DNA of 64,000 nt. It comes from Breoghania sp963678585. GTDB lineage: Bacteria; Pseudomonadota; Alphaproteobacteria; Rhizobiales; Stappiaceae. The notes under the pieces were generated by a model that was not told the DNA's origin, did not search any database, and saw nothing but the letters and a program-made list of their open reading frames with translations. Positions 1 through 7,897 of this stretch are shown in pieces (the first letter of the stretch is position 1; each line of letters starts with the position of its first letter). The position numbers and the translations under genes are program-made. The stretch lies in contig CAXXGA010000001.1 of assembly GCA_963678585.2 (NCBI GenBank), forward strand, positions 248,001 to 312,000, in the 5' to 3' direction.

Positions 1-2
1 GA

Positions 3-239
3 GAGGCCTCCACCCGGCTCAGGGTACTGGCCGTAGAGCGCCGGGCGCTTGCGCTGCGCGATGCGCGCGAAAAGCTCGCTCATGCCGCTTCGCGGGAAGT
101 CGGCCCGGCATCCGGCCAGCCGCACGTTTCAGACGACGTCACGCCGCTCGATCTGTCCGACGGGGCTTCAGAGAATCCCGACAATATGCAGAGCGCCCCG
201 CATATCGGCGAGCTCCGCATGGACAAGCGCGCAGCCTGA
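3..239 (+). CDS. C-terminal fragment of an unrecognised protein
   Basis: One frame is open from the window edge for 78 codons and closes with TGA. I do not recognise the protein. The visible part begins with an Arg/Glu/Ala-rich, probably helical stretch (around VERRALALRDAREKL), continues with a polar Ser/Asp/Pro-rich section and ends in MDKRAA, which looks like a disordered tail. Support for a real gene is the strong rho-independent terminator 55 bases after the stop codon on the same strand. The start and the functional domain lie outside the window. Confidence 0.45.
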   Translation, partial: EASTRLRVLAVERRALALRDAREKLAHAASREVGPASGQPHVSDDVTPLDLSDGASENPDNMQSAPHIGELRMDKRAA

Positions 240-293
240 ACGGATCAACACATCAATTGCCCGGAAGTCAGCCCCCGCTGACACCCGTACCTT

Positions 294-329
294 GCCCGCC
301 GCTCCCCCATAGCGGCGGGCATTTTTCTT
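294..329 (+). terminator. Rho-independent terminator
   Basis: A perfect 10-bp stem, GCCCGCCGCT (294-303) with AGCGGCGGGC (311-320), has a 7-base loop and is followed by ATTTTTCTTT. It lies just after the truncated rightward gene and faces the convergent DUF937 gene. Confidence 0.85.
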
Positions 330-330
330 T

Positions 331-398
331 CTGTTTCAGAAGAACGCTTCGCTTAGGCTGTTTCAGAAGAACGCTTCGCCCGGGCTGTTTCGGAAGAG
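331..398. repeat. 27-bp tandem repeat, about 2.5 copies
   Basis: Units start at 331, 358 and 385. The first two share CTGTTTCAGAAGAACGCTTC and differ only near the end of the unit; the third is partial (CTGTTTCGGAAGA). The array fills the gap between the terminator and the end of the convergent DUF937 gene. Confidence 0.8.
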
Positions 399-414
399 AA
401 CTCCACAGGCAGCC

Positions 415-1317
415 CTATCGGGACTGTTCGCCGGGCACCAGCGTTTCGAAAAGCTGCTCGAAGACGCGGATCTGGTTTTCCTGAACCGAACGCCCGGCGG
501 CGAGGAAATCCTCGAAAAAGCGTGCCTGGCTTGCAGCGGCGGGGTGCGCGTCCGGCGCATCGCCCTCATCGTCTCCCGCGCCGTCTTCCGGTTCTTCCCC
601 CGCAGTCTCCGGCGCGACGGGCGCATCGCCTTCGTCCTCAAAGACGGCTGACTGCTTTTCCTGCGCAGCGGGCGTGCCCGTGCGCATGAAGCCGGTAAAG
701 AAGGCTGTCATGGCTTCAGCGAAAGGCGCCATCAGATCGGCCGGGGTGGGCGTGGGCTGAGGCCGGCCACGGGCAAAGCCCGCCATGAAGGCATCAAGGA
801 GTTCGCGTGCCGGGCCGACGGCGAAATTGCGCGCGATCTGGCCCATCATCAGGGTCGCGGCCACCGGCATCAGCGCGTTCAGCGCATCCGGGCGAATGCC
901 CGTGGTCGCCGCCACCTGATCGAGAACGGCGCGGCGAATGGCATCATTGGGGAAAATCTGCGCGAGAAAGGCCCCCACGGGCCCATAGACGGGCCCGCCT
1001 TGCGCATTGCGCCAGTCGTACGATGCCCAGTCGAACGCCCCCCAGTCGACCTTCGTCATATCACCGGGCGTCCAGCTGCCGAAGGCCTGCCAGGGATTGG
1101 CGGGTCTTGAGCTTGGCGGCTGGAAGGCGGGCGGCGTGAAGGCGCGCATCATCGCCTCAAACCCGTTGGGTGCCCCGGCGTTGCGTCGAAGACCTGCCCA
1201 GAAGGCGGGCATCAAGGCTTCCGTCGCCCGTCGCGCCTCGTCTTCGCCAAGGCCGAAATGCTTCTGCGTTTGCGCCATCAACGCAAAGGGGTCGAGCGGA
1301 AAATAACTTTCGGTCAT
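415..1317 (-). CDS. DUF937-type protein
   Basis: Predicted 300-residue cytoplasmic protein starting MTESYFPLD. The N-terminal segment (about residues 8-42, with KHFGLGEDEARRATEALMP) and a second segment (about 140-175, VAATTGIRPDALNALMP) both show the 'Gly-x-x-x-x-x-Ala ... LLP' pattern of DUF937 proteins, a family without an assigned biochemical role. A Trp/Pro-rich stretch lies between them. Residues about 225-265 are acidic and low-complexity, and the C-terminus is an amphipathic helix ending in FETLVPGEQSR. An in-frame ATG lies 28 codons upstream, but the encoded extension is Arg-rich and unlike a protein start, so the ATG at 1317 is preferred. The gene stands alone, convergent with the gene at the window edge. 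Confidence 0.7.
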   Translation of the reverse strand: MTESYFPLDPFALMAQTQKHFGLGEDEARRATEALMPAFWAGLRRNAGAPNGFEAMMRAFTPPAFQPPSSRPANPWQAFGSWTPGDMTKVDWGAFDWASYDWRNAQGGPVYGPVGAFLAQIFPNDAIRRAVLDQVAATTGIRPDALNALMPVAATLMMGQIARNFAVGPARELLDAFMAGFARGRPQPTPTPADLMAPFAEAMTAFFTGFMRTGTPAAQEKQSAVFEDEGDAPVAPETAGEEPEDGAGDDEGDAPDAHPAAASQARFFEDFLAAGRSVQENQIRVFEQLFETLVPGEQSR

Positions 1318-1685
1318 GGGAGCCCCAAGGGTGATCAACGGCTCTCGCCGGGATGCGGACCGGCACCCGCCAACGGGTATCGCACCGGTTCGACGGATCA
1401 TCCGTCATAACTCATGATCCGGTGCAATCACCGTTAGGTCAATGACTTGTCGAAGGCGGGCCCTATTTCGCCCTCCGCGCGACCGGCGGCGCGCGACGCT
1501 CCGGCAGATTTGCCTCCCGGATTCCGGCAGGGCGACAAATTATTTTCAACACTGTTATTAATTACAATAAGATAAAGTCGGTATTATGGTCTTGTATACT
1601 AACTTTGCCCTTCCCCCGCACAAGTAACCATTCTTTCGCAGACTTCTGCGCTTATTGACATGCGTAAAACACGAGAGTTCGCCGC
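1318..1685. other. Divergent intergenic region, AT-rich promoter island
   Basis: This 368-base gap separates the divergent DUF937 and GGDEF/EAL genes. Its right half (about 1538-1612) is much richer in A+T than the surroundings and probably holds the promoters, but I cannot assign -35/-10 boxes with confidence. I see no repeat or RNA gene. Confidence 0.5.
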
Positions 1686-4487
1686 ATGTCGATACGTCAC
1701 CGCCTGAACATCATCGTCGTCACCTTGTTCTCCGCGCTGGTTATTGCGCTTGTCGTTCTGGAGATCGAGATCTGGCGCGAACTCGACGGCACGACACAAA
1801 GCACCAGACAGCTTATCCAGTTGTCGGAGATCTGGAACGTCGCCCGGGAGGCTGCCCGCAATCCCGAGAACGCGGAACCCTTGCGCGCCCGCGCCGGGAT
1901 GCGTCTGGCGGACCTGAAGGCGGACGGTGCGGGTTCCGGCGAACTGGTCGGGGTACTTGAGCGGCTTTCTCAGGCTCAAAGCAGCACGGCCGCCCTGCGC
2001 CAGATCAGGACCGACCTTCCCGATCTCACCGCAGGCATGGACATCAACGGCTCCACCGGCGGGATGGATGCGCGTATGGGGCAGCTCGTTGCCATCCAGA
2101 TCCCGGAATTGCTGATGCGGCTTTCGCAGCTGCGCGCCGACATTCACGGGATCCGCGCCCGGGCGACGCTGGGGCCCGACGACCGGATGCTGTTTCTGGT
2201 CGATGCGGGCCAGTTCAAGGCCTCTGGCGACACGATCGACACGGTGCTCACCACTCCGACGCCGTCGAGCCGGGCCATCATCCCGCAATCCGATGCAGAT
2301 GCCTTCGCCCAGGCCAACAGGGCCTTTCAGAAGACCGCAGAGACCATGGCGCAGCGGATCAACGCGGCGGGCTCCGACCTTCCCTTTCTGTCCATCGACA
2401 CGCGGCCGCTGGACGATGCCTACACCCATCTGGTGGAAACCGCGCTGGCGCTGCATCGCAAGACGTTGACGCAGCTCGTCGCGCGCGCCGACAAGGAAGC
2501 TGGCGACCTGCGCCAGACGATCCTGATCGTGACCGCGCTGGTCGTGTTGTCCACGCTTCTGGCCATTTCCTTCGCCCTGTCGCTCACCCGTTCCATCGTG
2601 AACGCCCTGTCCGCATTGGAGCGCCGGGTTCGCGCCATCGGCGACGGCGCGGCGCTCGGCGGGGAAGAGGCGACGGAGGAGGAAGAAAAGACCTATGAAG
2701 AGCTTGCCCGCATCACGCAGGCCGTCCTCCATTGCCGCGATCAGGTCGCGGAACGAGTTGCGGAAGCCGAGCAGGACGAGAAACGGCGCGATCTGGAGCT
2801 GATCTTTGAAAGCAATCCGCTGCCCCTCTTCGTGCAGGATCCGAACACGGGCACGATCCAGAAGTGCAACAGCACGGCGATGGAGCGGTACGGCTACACG
2901 CAGGAAGAGTTCCGCCAGCTTCACCTGAGCGACCTCGTTGCACCTTCCGCAGAGATTGAAGAGGAAGAAGGCAGTCAGACGTCGGTGGTGCGCCACTGCA
3001 AGGCGAATGGCGAGATCATCGAGGTTCTGCCCTTCGAGCGCGAGATCCGCTACGAGGGCAAGCGGATGATCCTGACGTCCATCGTCGACATCACGGCGCG
3101 GCGGCAGGCGGAGGCGCGGCTTGCCTTCCTTGCCCATTTCGATCCGCTGACGCATCTGGCGAACCGGGTGCTGATGCAGAGAAACCTGATCGAGGAAGTC
3201 CAGCGCGCCCGCGAGGAAGAGGGCTATTCGTTCTCGCTGCTCTGCCTCGATCTCGACCGGTTCAAGATGGTCAACGACACCTTGGGCCACGATGCGGGCG
3301 ACCGGGTGCTGCGGATCATGGCCGACCGACTGACGGCGCTCGTCAAGAACGAGGACATCGTCGCCCGGTTGGGCGGCGACGAGTTCACCATTCTGGTGCG
3401 CGGCCCCGATGGCACCATGCGCAGCGAAGAGCTGGCGGAAAATGTGCGCGACGCGCTGGGAGAGACCTGCGCGGTCGATGGGGCGCGGCTGGCACTCGGC
3501 GGCTCGGTGGGCGTAAGCCACTATCCCGAGCACGGCGAGAACGCGGTTACGCTGATGAAACACGCGGACCTCGCGCTGCATCAGGCGAAGGTTGACGGCC
3601 GCGGGCTGGTGCGGATCTTCGAACCCTACATGGACGAGGCGCTGCGCCGCCGCCAGACCCTAGAGGCGGATCTGCTGGAGGCTCTGGAACATGACCGCTT
3701 CGAGATCAATTACCAGCCGCTGATCGACATGAGCGCTCAGACGGTCTCCGGTTTCGAGGCGTTGCTGCGCTGGAACGATCCGGTGCGCGGCCGCGTGCCG
3801 CCGGCGGAGTTTATCCCGATTGCCGAAGAGGTCGGGCTGATCGACAAGATCGGCACATGGGTCCTGAACGCCGCGTGCACAGAGGTGGCGGGCTGGCCCA
3901 ACGGGGTCAAGGTCGCGGTGAACGTCTCCTCCTACCAGTTCCGCGCGGGCAATCTGGTGGAGCGCGTCCGCAAGGCGCTGGAAGCATCAGGGCTGGAGCC
4001 GGAACGCCTTGAGCTGGAGATCACTGAAAGCGTGCTTCTGGCCGACAGCGCGGCGACGCTCCAGACGCTGCACGAGATTCGCGACATGGGCGTGCGCATC
4101 GCCATGGACGATTTCGGAACCGGCTATTCCTCGCTCAGCTACCTGCGGTCCTTCCCCTTCGACAAGGTCAAGATCGACCGCTCCTTCGTCAGCGATCTGG
4201 GCAACAAGGCGGAGGCCAACGCCATCGTGCGCGCCATTGCGGGACTGTCCAAGGAACTGGGCATGATGACCACGGCGGAAGGCATCGAGACGGAAGAACA
4301 GTATCGCCACATTCTCGATCATGGCTGCTCGCAGGCGCAGGGCTTCCTCACCGGCCGCCCGCTGCCCGCCTCGGAGGCGCGCCTCTATGCCGCCGGACAG
4401 CCGGAAATGCTGCGCGATGTTCTGGAACGCATGCGCAAGAAAACCGGCGACACCGGCCCGAAACTGGTCAGCAGCGTCGCCAGCTAG
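1686..4487 (+). CDS. Membrane-bound PAS-GGDEF-EAL c-di-GMP protein
   Basis: Protein of 933 residues. A membrane segment near residues 8-25 and a second near 278-300 flank a mostly helical periplasmic sensor region of about 250 residues. A HAMP-like helix and a short acidic stretch (EEATEEEEK) follow, then a PAS domain at about 372-480, a GGDEF domain with intact RLGGDEF (G563-F567) and an EAL domain with intact EAL (691-693) and DDFGTGYSS from D808. Both catalytic signatures are complete, so the enzyme could make or degrade cyclic di-GMP at the membrane, though composite proteins often keep only one activity. The residues before GGDEF read KNED rather than RxxD, so the inhibitory I-site is absent. 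Monocistronic; the ATG at 1686 follows GAGAG. Confidence 0.9.
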   Translation: MSIRHRLNIIVVTLFSALVIALVVLEIEIWRELDGTTQSTRQLIQLSEIWNVAREAARNPENAEPLRARAGMRLADLKADGAGSGELVGVLERLSQAQSSTAALRQIRTDLPDLTAGMDINGSTGGMDARMGQLVAIQIPELLMRLSQLRADIHGIRARATLGPDDRMLFLVDAGQFKASGDTIDTVLTTPTPSSRAIIPQSDADAFAQANRAFQKTAETMAQRINAAGSDLPFLSIDTRPLDDAYTHLVETALALHRKTLTQLVARADKEAGDLRQTILIVTALVVLSTLLAISFALSLTRSIVNALSALERRVRAIGDGAALGGEEATEEEEKTYEELARITQAVLHCRDQVAERVAEAEQDEKRRDLELIFESNPLPLFVQDPNTGTIQKCNSTAMERYGYTQEEFRQLHLSDLVAPSAEIEEEEGSQTSVVRHCKANGEIIEVLPFEREIRYEGKRMILTSIVDITARRQAEARLAFLAHFDPLTHLANRVLMQRNLIEEVQRAREEEGYSFSLLCLDLDRFKMVNDTLGHDAGDRVLRIMADRLTALVKNEDIVARLGGDEFTILVRGPDGTMRSEELAENVRDALGETCAVDGARLALGGSVGVSHYPEHGENAVTLMKHADLALHQAKVDGRGLVRIFEPYMDEALRRRQTLEADLLEALEHDRFEINYQPLIDMSAQTVSGFEALLRWNDPVRGRVPPAEFIPIAEEVGLIDKIGTWVLNAACTEVAGWPNGVKVAVNVSSYQFRAGNLVERVRKALEASGLEPERLELEITESVLLADSAATLQTLHEIRDMGVRIAMDDFGTGYSSLSYLRSFPFDKVKIDRSFVSDLGNKAEANAIVRAIAGLSKELGMMTTAEGIETEEQYRHILDHGCSQAQGFLTGRPLPASEARLYAAGQPEMLRDVLERMRKKTGDTGPKLVSSVAS

Positions 4488-4516
4488 GCGGCGCCGCCGC
4501 GCTCCCGCAAGCGGAG

Positions 4517-4542
4517 GGAATACGCCTCAGTAGGCGTATTCC
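4517..4542. terminator. Stem-loop overlapping the gshA stop codon
   Basis: A perfect 10-bp inverted repeat, GGAATACGCC and GGCGTATTCC, with a 6-base loop. The leftward gene's TGA lies in the loop and its last codons form one arm. It sits between two convergent genes and may end transcription from both sides, but there is no T-run on either side. Confidence 0.45.
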
Positions 4543-5900
4543 TCATAGGCGTGGGACAGGTCGCCCTTCCATTCACCCTCGTATTTCATGAGCATCTGCT
4601 CTGCGGGCGTCAGGCCGCTGGCCAGGGTTTCCTTGACGGGCTCCAGGAAGTTGCGCTCGTCGACACCAGCCTCGTTCTTGCGCGCGCGCCGCTTCAGGCC
4701 CTCGCTCGACAGCGCCACGGCCTCGCGGGCAAGATCGTGGACGGTGTGATTGCGGAATGGCGTCTTGAGCGCCGTGGCAGGAACCTGTGCGCGCAGGGTC
4801 GTCCGCTCTTCCTCGCTCCAGTCACGCACCATTTCCCAAGCCTGCTCGAGAATGTCATCGTCATAGAGCAGCCCGACCCAGAAGGCGGGAAGCGCGCAAA
4901 TGCGCCGCCAGGGACCGGCGTCGGCCCCACGCATCTCGATGTAGCGCTTCAGGCGCACATCGGGAAACAGCGTCGAGAGATGGTTGTTCCAGTCACCCAT
5001 CGTCGGCTCCGCGTCCGGAATGACGCCCTTCAGCGCGCCGTTCATGAAGGCGCGGAAGGTGGTGCCGGTGACGTCGTAATATTCATCGCCGCGCTTGACG
5101 AAATACATCGGCACGTCGAGGCCCCATTCCACATAGGCGCGGAAGCCGAAATCGTCCCTGAAGGCGATGGGAAGCGGGCTGACGCGGTCATTGTCGGTGT
5201 CGAGCCAGATCGCGGCGCGGTTGGACAACAGACCGTTGGGCTTGCCTTCCACGAAGGGGGAATTCGCGAAGATCGCGGTGGCGATGGGCTGGAGGGCGAG
5301 GCCGACGCGCATCTTGCGCACCATGTCCGCCTCGTCGCGGAAGTCGAGGTTCACCTGCACCGTGGAGGTGCGGTACATCATGTCGAGGCCCTTGGTGCCG
5401 ACCTTCGGCATGTAGGCGGTCATGATGTCATAGCGCGACTTGGGCATGCGATGCATGTCCGCGCGGCTCCATGTGGGCGTCATGCCCAGACCCAGAAAGC
5501 CGACGCCGAGAGGCTCGGCGACCTGACGGACCTGCGCCAGATGGGCGTTGGTCTCGCGACAGGTCTGGTGAAGATTGTCGAGGGGAGCGCCGGAAAGCTC
5601 GAACTGCCCGCCCGGCTCGATGGAAATCGCCCCGCCGGCGACGGGATCGGCAAGGCCGATGATGTTGCCCGCGTCCTCGATACGCTCCCAGCCCAGAAGC
5701 CCTTCCATGCCTTCCAGCACGGTCTTCACGCCATGCGGCCCCTCATAGGGGATCGGCGTGAGGTCCTTGGTGCAAAAACCGAACTTCTCGTGTTCGGTGC
5801 CGATGCGGAATTGATCCGGGCTCTTGCAGCCTTCGGCCAGAGTGTCCACGAGATCGGAAAAACCTCCGATCGGCGTCGAATCGACGGTATCGCGAGCCAT
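4527..5900 (-). CDS. gshA: Glutamate-cysteine ligase, plant-type
   Basis: Protein of 457 residues. It catalyses the ATP-dependent joining of glutamate and cysteine, the first step of glutathione synthesis. The sequence matches the plant/alphaproteobacterial GCS2 class: FRIGTEHEKFGF near the N-terminus (substrate- and metal-binding glutamates), SIEPGGQFELSGAP, STVQVNLDF, and RYIEMRGADAGPW towards the C-terminus. Length is typical. An ATG 11 codons upstream is in frame, but AAGGAA lies 7 bases before the ATG at 5900, which fixes the start. It lies downstream of rsmE on the same strand, an order seen in other Rhizobiales. The stop codon is inside a stem-loop. Confidence 0.93.
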   Translation of the reverse strand: MARDTVDSTPIGGFSDLVDTLAEGCKSPDQFRIGTEHEKFGFCTKDLTPIPYEGPHGVKTVLEGMEGLLGWERIEDAGNIIGLADPVAGGAISIEPGGQFELSGAPLDNLHQTCRETNAHLAQVRQVAEPLGVGFLGLGMTPTWSRADMHRMPKSRYDIMTAYMPKVGTKGLDMMYRTSTVQVNLDFRDEADMVRKMRVGLALQPIATAIFANSPFVEGKPNGLLSNRAAIWLDTDNDRVSPLPIAFRDDFGFRAYVEWGLDVPMYFVKRGDEYYDVTGTTFRAFMNGALKGVIPDAEPTMGDWNNHLSTLFPDVRLKRYIEMRGADAGPWRRICALPAFWVGLLYDDDILEQAWEMVRDWSEEERTTLRAQVPATALKTPFRNHTVHDLAREAVALSSEGLKRRARKNEAGVDERNFLEPVKETLASGLTPAEQMLMKYEGEWKGDLSHAYEEYAY

Positions 5901-6152
5901 ACGTAATTCCTTGAGCGGGCCGGTGCGGGACATGCCTTCCCGGCGCGCCGTGCGATTTCATGATGCTTTCGCCCGCGTTGCCCGGCCCTGAAGGGCGGTC
6001 TTGCAGCGCAGGACGCCTGCGTTTGTTGCCAACTCACATAGCGCCGCAACGCAATGAATTCCAGTCGCCATTTGGTGCCAGTTCTCTCCCGCAAGGTTTT
6101 ACGGGGCGCAAGCTTTTGCGGCGCGGGAGGACAAATCCGGGACGGCGGCCCG
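5901..6152. other. Gap between rsmE and gshA
   Basis: These 252 bases hold no convincing gene, RNA or regulatory motif. The spacing suggests gshA may have its own promoter in addition to read-through from rsmE. Confidence 0.4.
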
Positions 6153-6902
6153 CTAGCGCCAGTCGCCCAGCAAGGCCTGAACGATCGCCAGCGCGGCGAC
6201 GGCAGCTGTATCGGCACGCAGGACCCGGGGCCCGAGCGGAACCGGCGCAACGAAATCCTGCCTGCGCAGCAGTTCGCGCTCATCCTCTGCAAAGCCCCCT
6301 TCCGGGCCGATCAGCACCGCCAGCGGACCGCGCTCCAGCCCGTCAAGCGCCTCAAGCGGGTTCTGGCTTTCCTCGCCCTCGTCGCAGAAGATCAGCCGAC
6401 GCCCCGGCTCCGCATCCGTCCAGTCCGCAACCAGACGGTCAAGCATTACCGGTTCGCGGATTTCCGGCACGGCGATGACGCCGCACTGCTCGCAGGCCTC
6501 GATCACGTTTGCGCGAGCCCGTTCCAGATTGATCCGCCCCGACTGCGTGAAACGCGTCATGACGGGCTGCAGGGCCCCTGCCCCCATCTCCGCCGCCTTC
6601 TGGACCATGTAGTCGAGGCGGGCGTGTTTGAGCGGTGCGAAGCAATAGACCAGATCCGGCAAGGGGTCTTGCGCGCGCTTCAGCTCGCAAGGCGTCAGCG
6701 TGCAGGCCTTGCGCCCGGCCTGCGCAATCTCTGCCCGCCATTCCCCGTCGCGTCCGTTGAAGACGAGAACGCCCGCACCGTCCTTGAGGCGCATCACGTT
6801 CAGGAGATAGTTCGACTGGGCGCGGTCAAGCTCGATGGCGCGGCCTTCGGCAAGGTCGGCATCGAGATAGAGGCGGGGCATTCGGAAATCATATCGTGGC
6901 AT
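6153..6902 (-). CDS. rsmE: 16S rRNA m3U1498 methyltransferase RsmE
   Basis: Protein of 249 residues. It methylates N3 of U1498 in 16S rRNA, using S-adenosylmethionine, on the assembled 30S subunit. The SPOUT-fold signature IGPEGGFAEDE and the terminal LGPRVLRADTAAVAAL form the knotted SAM pocket; the N-terminal PUA-like part contains SNYLLNVMRLKDG. Two starts are possible: ATG 6902 (MPRYDFRMPRLYL) or ATG 6881 (MPRLYL). The longer form is preferred because related proteins often have a short leader before the RLYL motif, but neither has a clear Shine-Dalgarno sequence. Followed on the same strand by gshA. Confidence 0.93.
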   Translation of the reverse strand: MPRYDFRMPRLYLDADLAEGRAIELDRAQSNYLLNVMRLKDGAGVLVFNGRDGEWRAEIAQAGRKACTLTPCELKRAQDPLPDLVYCFAPLKHARLDYMVQKAAEMGAGALQPVMTRFTQSGRINLERARANVIEACEQCGVIAVPEIREPVMLDRLVADWTDAEPGRRLIFCDEGEESQNPLEALDGLERGPLAVLIGPEGGFAEDERELLRRQDFVAPVPLGPRVLRADTAAVAALAIVQALLGDWR

Positions 6903-7054
6903 GGCGCGGACGGTATGCGGGCCGCGCTTTCTTGGCAACGGCCATTGCGCAAAGACCCGTTGTTAAGGTTTTATTGACCATCGTAAAACTGACGAGATGC
7001 GTCCGGTCCGGGGCGACCGGGACGCTTGTCAGGAGTGAACGGACGGGAGATTGC

Positions 7055-7891
7055 GTGCGCCGAGGGACCGTGTCGTCACGTCTCGCGGGAAGACCCTTGG
7101 CCATGATCGCCTTGGGAATATACGTGGCGGGCGCGGCCCTGCTGCACGGGAGAACCGTCGAAGCGGCGGAAAAGCGGCCCCATGCCGACCGCCGGGCGCG
7201 GCTGGAGATCGGCATCGGCTATTCCCACCGGCCCGGCGCCATGCATTCCGCGCCCGAGATCTCCGTGCCCTTTCGCCGGGAGAGCTTCTTTTCCGATTCG
7301 GTCGATCTGGTCTTTGAGGGCTGGGCCGGATATTCGCGCCATACGGGCCTCGACGCCTTCGGCCTTCAGATCGCGCCCGGCTTTTCCTACTGGCTCGACA
7401 GCACGACCCGGATCACCCCGCAGGTCCGCTTCGGCCTCGACTATCTGACCGACCTCACCGCCTTTCATCCAGGCGGCAAGGCCGTGCTGATCGCCGGTGC
7501 GGATGCGCGCGCGGAGCATTTCGCCTCGCTCCACCCGGAGCGTCCCTATGAACGGCAGGACTTTCTGGTTCCGGGGCTTAAGTTCGGCGGGCTTTCGCGG
7601 ATCGATCCGACCGGATCGAACTATTCCTACCTGATGGCGGGCGTCTCGATTGCCTATGAGCGCGGTATTCCCCTGGCTGAAAACGCCCCCTTCCATCTCC
7701 GCGCCAAGGTTATGGCGGAGAGCGAGGCGCAGGTGAGCGGGGAAGGGTCGCTCGATGTCTTCACCACCGGCCTGCTTGAACTGCGTGCGGTCAGGCCCGA
7801 CGGACGGCTGATCGCCAAGGGTGAGATCGGGGTGACGAGCGATTTCGGCGATTACACGAAGGTCAGCGTCACGCTGGCGCGCGGTTTCTGA
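7055..7891 (+). CDS. Probable outer-membrane beta-barrel protein
   Basis: Predicted 278 residues. The GTG at 7055 is chosen because a GGGAGA sequence lies just upstream and because it gives a proper signal peptide: Arg-rich n-region, hydrophobic core MIALGIYVAGAALL, and an Ala-Ala cleavage region about residue 34. An ATG at 7103 is the alternative. The mature part alternates polar and aromatic residues in beta-strand-like pairs (RARLEIGIGYSH, FGLQIAPGFSYWL, SNYSYLMAGVSIAYE) and ends in KVSVTLARGF, a terminal Phe typical of outer-membrane barrels. No family recognised. Convergent with the multiheme cytochrome gene, 6 bases apart. Confidence 0.6.
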   Translation: MRRGTVSSRLAGRPLAMIALGIYVAGAALLHGRTVEAAEKRPHADRRARLEIGIGYSHRPGAMHSAPEISVPFRRESFFSDSVDLVFEGWAGYSRHTGLDAFGLQIAPGFSYWLDSTTRITPQVRFGLDYLTDLTAFHPGGKAVLIAGADARAEHFASLHPERPYERQDFLVPGLKFGGLSRIDPTGSNYSYLMAGVSIAYERGIPLAENAPFHLRAKVMAESEAQVSGEGSLDVFTTGLLELRAVRPDGRLIAKGEIGVTSDFGDYTKVSVTLARGF

Positions 7892-7897
7892 GCCATC

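Noticed and set aside
1599..3581. 660-residue reading frame opposite the GGDEF/EAL gene
   Set aside because: Arg/Gln/His-rich and without domains; it mirrors a clear GGDEF/EAL coding frame in GC-rich DNA.
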